Source: Tricholoma matsutake | Taxonomy: Eukaryota > Basidiomycota > Agaricomycetes > Agaricales > Tricholomataceae | Reading direction: 5' to 3' | DNA length: 64,000 bases | NCBI GenBank assembly: GCA_026075535.2 | Contig: AP026538.1 | Span: 14,578,337 to 14,642,336 of the forward strand | Part shown: positions 58,401 through 64,000 of the stretch, one piece after another | How positions within the stretch are numbered: the stretch's first letter is position 1 | Layout: the number at the start of each line of letters is the position of its first letter | Notes under the pieces: generated by a model | The model's database searches: none | What the model was told of the DNA's origin: nothing | What the model saw: the letters and a program-made list of their open reading frames with translations, nothing else | Translations under genes and position numbers: made by a program

Positions 58401-59302
58401 TGAAGTTGATGGATATAGGTTTTGAGTATACAATGTAAAACATTTAAAGAAGCACGATGCTCATGAGTGATGCCATAGCTATCAAGCAAATGACATAATG
58501 GCTTCCACTGGATTTTATTGCAAAGCTGTGATAAAAAGAAGATCCGTAATTCATTTTGATTATCTGGGGTCTGTGTTAATTCATTTGGACATTCTAATCG
58601 AACATTATCACATGCTGGTGGAAATGCAGTACTGAAATGTACACATGCACCTTCAGCAACATGAGCAATAATAGCATTTTTAATATCGTCCAAAGAGCCA
58701 AGGGGAGACAAGCTGTGATTAGCCGCCATCACTAAAGCATCTGGCTTGATCAAATGTTTGAAGCCATGGAATGAAGATTTAAGGCTAGGCAGCAAGTCAG
58801 CCATAAGCTTTTCATGCCAAATTTGCATCCACTGTGACAGTTGCTGATGTTCAAAAGCATCTGCAGGACATTGATACCCAAGACTTTCACAAATTATTTG
58901 AAGGATGTCAAGTGGAGTGGTGGAAATTTCATTTGAGATGGTTAATGTGAGATTAGAGCCATTACTGGAGTTCACGATAGAAGTACACCCGATATTAGAG
59001 CTGTAAGCACAAAGCCCATTAGTAAGATGATGTATTAGAGCCATTTGAGACAGTTGGAGGTTTGAAGCATGAACAGCAATACCATGATGCTGGAGCAATA
59101 ATTCTGACTCAGATGAAGAAAAGAAATAGATTGGAGAAGTGGGATTTAATAGAATTTCATGAATTATAGAAAGATTATGTGAGTTTGATGATGAGCTTTG
59201 GGAGACAATAGAGAATGGGTTGTTTGTGACTATCTCATGGTCATAAACATGCCCATTAATTTTTTTGGATGTCAAATTCTTGAAATCTATTGTCAACATC
59301 AA
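52457..59302 (-). pseudogene. Helitron-type Rep/helicase relic
   Basis: Minus strand, several frames in one order. N-terminal variable region (59302-58238). DUF6570-like segment: YEINICSSCLRVIEKQKTPP then LSLAN-TFLGPVPPQL and VRAALLWLKAHNPLYANIEI (58000-57480). Helitron_like_N / Rep: GMPTFFLTINPADVFNSLVK (56735), GRGTLHCHMLIWL with the HUH-type His pair (56420), AILYYITDYISKAQ with the two candidate nucleophilic tyrosines (55890). Pif1-like helicase: ISGPAGTGKTRVI Walker A (54250) and FPAFAMTAHRAQGQTLERVI (53130). In Helitrons this protein nicks and unwinds DNA for rolling-circle transposition. Many TGA stops and frame changes show it is dead. Confidence 0.85.
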
Positions 59303-59323
59303 AAAATCATAAACGAGAATGGA

Positions 59324-59662
59324 CTAAAAAAAAAAATAGCTAGACACACCAGTGATTTTGTCGCTCCCATCATCACAATCAACAGGACCATTAGACAACA
59401 ATAGGCCCTCCAATATAAGATATTCTTGATAGTAAGCAAACCAATCCCTCCCAAGAACAAGATCGAACGATAGTCCATTGACAACCTTAAGATTAATGAG
59501 ACAAGTCAAAGAGCCCTGACCCATATCTGCATTGACCGGAAGCGAAACACATTCACCATAAGCATTGAATAAAGTGGCCAGAAAATGAGAAAGGAAAGAG
59601 TTAGGAGAATGTTCATCAAAAGCTACAGAGATAGATTGACCAAAGATACGAGTGGTGGTCAT
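59324..59662 (-). pseudogene. Retropepsin-like fragment upstream of the Rep/helicase
   Basis: 112 codons, minus strand, directly before the Rep/helicase. Core: LPVNADMGQGSLTCLINLKV then LSFDLVLGRDWFAYYQEYLI. The F-D-x-x-LG-DW pattern is the C-terminal half of retroviral-type aspartic protease folds. I recall similar N-terminal modules before agaricomycete Helitron proteins. The catalytic DTG/DSG half is not present, so it is either a non-catalytic domain or truncated. Confidence 0.45.
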
Positions 59663-59883
59663 GATAAGAAGGGCAAAAGTTGTGGTGACAGTGAAAGTTT
59701 CACATGCTATACAAAAAAAGCAAGATACCAGATCATCCTGCTGACCCTTGGGCCGAATTACTAATCATCAACTGACTCCCAGCAACCAATCAGAACTCAA
59801 GAATGCACACAAAATTCACGTGTATGTAAAACCCACTTGATTTTTGATTGCTGGATGGATACCCCAAAACCCACTACTAAAGT

Positions 59884-60020
59884 AGTGGGAATATAGAATT
59901 CTGAAAATATTTACATACATGGGGAGCCCCAAAAGTTGATGGGTCCTCTCTTAACACTAAGCATTGTGTCAAGTTATTTTAAGAATACAAAAATGCCCCA
60001 AGTCAGTCAAGGCAACACTA
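59884..60020. repeat. Right terminal inverted repeat of the large element
   Basis: Reverse complement partner of 43307-43446, ending CAAGGCAACACTA, followed by TGCAGGG (60021-60027). Confidence 0.8.
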
Positions 60021-61200
60021 TGCAGGGGACAAGCCAGAGAAAGGAAAGGGTGCAGCCAGAAGAAAGGTGAAGAAGGCTGGATCCTCACAGAGGTTCATGA
60101 GGGAAGAAAAAGGGAAATTGAAGGGTAAGTACTATGTATCACCATACAAATAACCACTGAACATCGACCACAGCAACATATTCCTCCGATGTCGAGATGG
60201 TTGATGTCACACATGAATGCCTGCCCTCGCCCTCTCCCTCACCCTCTCCCACTCCTATTCCCATTACTGCTGGGGAGCTCCATGACTTCAACCACCATAT
60301 ACAAGAACTGGAGCACAATCTGTACAATCAGGGTGATTGGCTCCATCAGAACTTTCCCAGAGTAATGCCCAACATAAGGGAGAATATGGCCAGCTTGAGC
60401 AGGAGGATGGATGAGATGGAAGAGTACATGGGGTTCCACCCACAACCCCTTGTGTTGTACAATGATGCAGGTGAGCTGCACTATCTTGGAGAGGGTCCAA
60501 GCTATAGGCAAAGGTATGGCATGGAGGTCAATGAAGATGAGCAGGATGCTGGGGCTGGTGTTTGGGAGGATCACTGGCACAGGGCTGCTGCTGCTGATGC
60601 TGGTAGTGAGGAAGATGGACACGAGGCTGCTTGGCCTGAGGAAGATGGACGCAAGGCTGCTCCCACTCATGCTCCCACCCCCATTCCTGCACTTCCACCT
60701 GCTGCACCCCCACCTGCTGCTCCCGCTACCTGCCACTCCTGCCCCCATTCCTGCTCCTGTCCCCATCCCCGCACTTCACCTGCTGCACCTCCACCTGCCA
60801 CTCCCCCCCCCCTGTTCCCACTCCCACTCCCACTGGGCTTGAGGAAGAAGGACATGGTCCTCAAATCAAGGTTGTCCCTGCCATGCCACAAGATTCTCAG
60901 GAATCAGTTCAATGTATGACCTCTGTGGACATGCCCCTTCCTCCCCTCCTTCAACCCCCCTCAATCCCCAATGCTGACCCTGTGGAACCAGTAATGGTAT
61001 CCACCAGCAATGTGTTTGTGCCACCCACCCCTCCTTCACCACTGGCATTGCATTCCCCTCCTCCTCCACAATTACGCTGGTCCCCTCGCCATTTGTCACC
61101 CGCCTGGCCTTCAAGAAGTACCACCCCTCAGCCAAACCTGAAGAAGAGAGTGGGAACATCCGAGGACAGAGAGGAGGTCAACCAAGGCAGAAAAAGGTAA
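60021..61200 (+). pseudogene. Split accessory gene, 3' half
   Basis: Continues the gene broken at 43306: GDKPERKG-type start, WILTEVHEGRKREIEG, then a GTAAGT donor near 60125. The next exon reads (from about 60197) MVDVTHECLPSPSP, ITAGELHDFNHHIQELEHNL, NIRENMASLSRRMDEMEEYM and GFHPQPLVLYNDAGELHYLG (helical, possibly oligomerising), then an acidic/Ala-rich stretch and a Pro/His/Cys low-complexity run (60660-60840). A shift near 60880 leads to PPLLQPPSIPNADPVEPVMV and LKKRVGTSEDREEVNQGRKR, stop at 61200. Function unknown; apart from the insertion and shift it is well preserved. Confidence 0.55.
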
Positions 61201-61477
61201 TGGTTGGACATTTTATTTTACATTCATACAGAAATATTGTTGTATAATTAGTCTGAAAATTTCACATTTTTCCTCTTCTCTCTTTTACCAAGGGTTGTGT
61301 TTAAAATGGCCTCCTGTTGCACAAGGTCATCAGCTGTCTTTTGGTGTTGACCCTCTGATTGGTTGATTGTCAGGTTTTGTTGGGATGGGGGTTCATTGGT
61401 TGATAGCTAACCACTGCTGTGCTGGCCGCTGCTGATGCAATCACTGCTGACACTGATGTTGTGTTTCCTGGATCATT
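61201..61477. other. Intergenic region
   Basis: AT-rich to neutral DNA between the split gene (+) and the next gene (-). No ORF or repeat recognised. Confidence 0.3.
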
Positions 61478-62632
61478 TCATTCCCCTGCCATTGCCATTG
61501 AAGTGGGAACCACTGTACAATGTTGCCCAAAAAGGGGGCAAGGTTTAGGATGTTGTGATGTTTGTTGAGGAGGTGGAGTGAAGTTGTCATTTTGTAACAG
61601 GAATGGATCAATAGGGGGGTCATTCACATTGTTGCCTGACATGGGTCCCATGTACCTCATGTACGTGTCTTGAGGTATAAGATACTGCGGTTCACCATCA
61701 CCTGGACCATTAATTGGCTGTGGCTGAGCGACACCAGCTCTACAGACTATGTCCATTGTTGTTTGATGGACTTGTACATCATTCAACAGAGTTGCACTTG
61801 TGTTTGAGTTGTGTGCCTGTTCTGCCATCAACCTTTGGCCAGGTTTCTTTGGCTTGAATTTCCCTTTTGCAGCTTTTCTGGCTCTTGATTGTGAACATGG
61901 TTTGTGAGAAGATGTAGCTAAGCCTTGGGATTGGCCCTTGGGGTCAGGCATGGGCATGGGAATGGGAGCAGGAGCAGATGAGTCAACACTGGCCACTGGG
62001 TTGTCCACACCAGGCACAGCAGTGGGGGAGTCTACATTGGCATGGCAGTGGCATCTGCATTACATTGCCCAGTGCATTTGTGCATTCATCAAGGTGTAGG
62101 GCTATTCAAATCATTAGGATATTGTGCAGGAGAGACACTACCATCATGTAGCTTGATTCTTTTGAACCTGAATGCCCTCTCAGGGCCCTGTGCCATTTGC
62201 CACTGCAGAATGTAGTTGAAGAAGTCTTCTATGACACTCTTTTGCATGTTCTGTGGGTCTGTCCATTTGAACCTGGCTGGGAGATATTCAGGATTGATGA
62301 ATGTTGATGTGTGCTTGGCAATTGCTGTGAATGGGACATGGTGAGTACAACCATTGTTTTCTAGTTCTGCATGCAGATAAGTAACAACTCATTGAAAAGG
62401 AAGTGATCATACTGTAATGCTGCCCAACATACAACTTAAACCATTCCTCCAGCTCTTTTTTCTTGTACAGTGAGCCTTTCCATGGTGTGGGTAAGATGGG
62501 GAACCCATCGCTAGTCATCTCAAGTTGGATTTGCATTGAGTCACCATGTGCTGTTGACCTTGAAGCGACGTCTGATGCATGTAAAGCCTTGATATAGGCC
62601 AATGAAGTGGCACTTGAGCTCTGTGATCTCAT
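61478..62632 (-). CDS. Accessory gene, at least two exons, frame doubtful 3'
   Basis: Exon 1 (62632-62413): MRSQSSSATSLAYIKALHAS, IQLEMTSDGFPILPTPWKGS, ELEEWFKLYVGQHY. A GTATGA donor and ATGCAG acceptor (intron 62412-62367) join it in frame to exon 2: LENNGCTHHVPFTAIAKHTS, TFINPEYLPARFKWTDPQNM, VIEDFFNYILQWQMAQGPER, stop TGA at 62089. A further frame (62017-61478) reads PGVDNPVASVDSSAPAPIPM, a basic RARKAAKGKFKPKKPGQR patch and a Pro/Gln-rich end, and may be the C-terminus after a shift. I recall related agaricomycete proteins in large families; function unknown. Confidence 0.5.
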
Positions 62633-62749
62633 TATTATATGTGTCTATGAAGGATTGTGCAGGGGTGGCCAATTGATTACATGTGATACAAGTAATCTGT
62701 GTGCTGGGACTGACTAAATAAGTTATTGTAGGATTGTAATGCCTTAACA

Positions 62750-63320
62750 GCTATGTCCATAAACCAGGATTCCACACTGTATAGAGTATATCTACATCCA
62801 CCCAAATGCACTAGTTTAATGGTGCAGTGGTTCATTCATGGTAAACACCCTTCCTCCTCATTCCTCTGAAAACTCCGTCGGACTATAATTCAATAATGAC
62901 CAAATGCATCCTTTCGTAAAGCTGGATTAGACACTATATATAGCATATATATATGCTCCCCAAAGCACTAGTTGAACGGTACAGTCATTCATTTATGGTA
63001 AGCAACCCTTCCTCCTCATTCCTCTGAACACTCCATAGCACTGTAATTCAATAACGGCTGAACTGATCCTTTCGTAAACTTGGATTAAATACAATATATA
63101 TTATATATATGTGCTCCCTAAAGCACTAGTTAAACGTTACAACCATTCATCTATGGTAAGCAACCCTTCCTCCTCATTCCTCTGAAAACTCTGTAGAACT
63201 GTAATTCAATAACGGTTCAATGTATCCTTTCGTAAACTTGGATTAGACACTACATATATGATATAGATACACCCCTCAAAGCACTAGCCACATGGTCTAG
63301 CCATTCATTTATGGTTTTGT
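62750..63320. repeat. 158-bp tandem repeat, about 3.5 copies
   Basis: GCACTAG starts recur at 62808, 62965, 63123 and 63281 (periods 157, 158, 158). Each unit has GGTAA-CAACCCTTCCTCCTCAT, a TTCAATAACGG-like stretch, CCTTTCGTAAACTTGGATTA and an AT-rich TATATA part. Non-coding. Confidence 0.85.
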
Positions 63321-63384
63321 CTGTAGTGTTTACTTATATTACTACTACTAGTTTTCGAAATATATTACTTCGAGACATGTATAT

Positions 63385-63610
63385 TAGTGTACAAATAATC
63401 GGTCCTGACTGGTTGTGAACTGGTCAGAATCAGTCTAAGTATGGACTGGTTTTAAACCGGTTTGGCAACCGTGAGGCAACTGAGTAGGACTGGTTTATAC
63501 CAGTCCAGTCCTCGGTTGCCTTGATGTTGAGCATGTAAACAACTGGTCCAGTCCACGGTTGCCCCTGTTGTCGTCAAAAAAACCGGACCGGACCGGACTT
63601 TTAAACACTA
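63385..63610. mobile_element. hAT-like remnant rich in GGACTGGT palindromes
   Basis: Ends TAGTGTACAAATAATCGGTC and GACCGGACTTTTAAACACTA resemble the termini of the elements at 17655 and 36753. The interior is packed with ACTGGTCCAGTCC-like inverted words. No matching 8-bp duplication, so one end may be eroded. Confidence 0.5.
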
Positions 63611-63689
63611 TTCATCTCTGCTCGACTGCGAAATGTCAATAACATCCTTGGCAGCGGCTGTGGCCACAGCCACAGAAGCAGCCATGGCA

Positions 63690-64000
63690 GCAGGTTAACA
63701 TACATTCACTTCATTTTCTCTGGATAACATTCCCCCTCCATTTTCTCCTGCTTGGCCTCAAGCACTGCCTTTTCCTCTGCAGTCATGCTTTCAAAAACCC
63801 TCTTGATGGCTGGCAGTCAGTTCTGGAACCATCCAGGCGTACTTGTGGATGCATCCTCAACACCTGACATATCTCTGATCTCTTTCCAAACTCAGTCCTG
63901 GTGTAAGCTCCAGATCACTTCTGATTGCTTCACTTTGAAGTTGTTTGACTTCCTTGAGGAGCCTTTCATCATTCACCAGTTTTTTGAAAGCCAGTTTGTT
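63690..64000 (-). pseudogene. Helical accessory protein fragment at window edge
   Basis: Minus strand, running in from the right edge: LAFKKLVNDERLLKEVKQLQ-SEAIRSDLELTPGLSLERDQ-RYV, then after a shift EDASTSTPGWFQN, a TGA, LPAIKRVFESMTAEEKAVLE-AKQEKMEGE. Charged and helical, reminiscent of the 'TPGWFQ-R-AIK-VLEMT-EEKA' segment of agaricomycete hypothetical proteins. Function unknown; the TGA is again at a probable Arg. Confidence 0.4.

Larger units (their letters stand above)
43307..60020. mobile_element. Very large TIR element carrying a Rep/helicase relic
   Basis: Left end TAGTATTGCCTTGACCAACT and right end (reverse complement) TAGTGTTGCCTTGACTGACT stay alignable for about 135 bp (43307-43446 and 59884-60020), sharing ACTTGGGGCATTTTTGTATT and TAACTTGACACAATGC. 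Flanks share TGCAGGG (43300-43306 and 60021-60027). Rejoining the flanks restores the split accessory gene in frame. Without the young gypsy copy the element is about 11.25 kb. Contents: a plus-strand unknown gene (49.15-49.96 kb) and minus-strand ORFs (50.2-59.66 kb) that include a Helitron-type Rep/helicase. The 7-8 bp duplication and TAGTG-like end suggest hAT-type transposition; no DDE transposase was recognised. Confidence 0.75.

Noticed and set aside
60239..60891. Minus-strand frames opposite the Pro-rich exon
   Set aside because: Shadows of the low-complexity plus-strand exon of the split gene.

Overview
The window looks like a repeat-rich chromosomal region of a filamentous basidiomycete (Agaricomycetes). 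The evidence is short (about 40-60 bp) GT-AG introns, a multi-exon DUF6534-type membrane protein gene, a fungal protein-kinase relic, chromodomain Ty3/gypsy elements, fungal Tc1/mariner and Harbinger elements, a Helitron-type Rep/helicase and several gene families I associate with agaricomycete accessory DNA. There is no operon structure, CRISPR, rRNA or convincing functional tRNA.

Layout. 1-5 kb: the 3' tip of a tyrosine recombinase, a 5'-truncated gypsy relic with one LTR, then non-coding DNA. 5-14.86 kb: the only CpG-rich, host-like segment, with a probably intact DUF6534 gene (5984-8110, +), a frameshifted kinase relic (about 9.4-10.06 kb, -) and a few unrecognised genes. 14.867-32.909 kb: one old Ty3/gypsy element, shown by a matching LTR pair and a CTTTC target duplication. 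It is expanded to 18 kb by a hAT-like foldback MITE (17655-18097), a 1.35-kb repeat (21316-22664), a Harbinger-type element (25077-25899), an AT-rich array and a 4.18-kb Tc1/mariner element (26984-31165) carrying a transposase relic and a second, opposite-strand gene. 33.5-36.1 kb: a degenerate tyrosine recombinase (+) facing a second decayed accessory gene (-). 36.3-41.4 kb: MITEs, including one with tRNA-like Pol III box sequences near both ends, minisatellites and a second copy of the 1.35-kb repeat family.

41.4-64 kb: accessory genes, one of which (42274-43306 plus 60021-61200) is split in frame by a very large terminal-inverted-repeat element (43307-60020, about 135-bp TIRs, 7-bp duplication TGCAGGG). 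That element holds a decayed Helitron-type Rep/helicase and companion ORFs, all on the minus strand, a plus-strand gene of unknown role, and a young gypsy element (43697-49150, two identical-length 426-bp LTRs differing at two CpG sites, duplication GCTCT) inserted in that plus-strand gene. The end holds another accessory gene, a 158-bp tandem repeat and the edge of another gene.

Across all transposons the in-frame stops are nearly always TGA where the family has arginine, which points to CpG deamination (CGA to TGA). Most genes here are therefore relics; the likely functional loci are in the 5-14 kb island.
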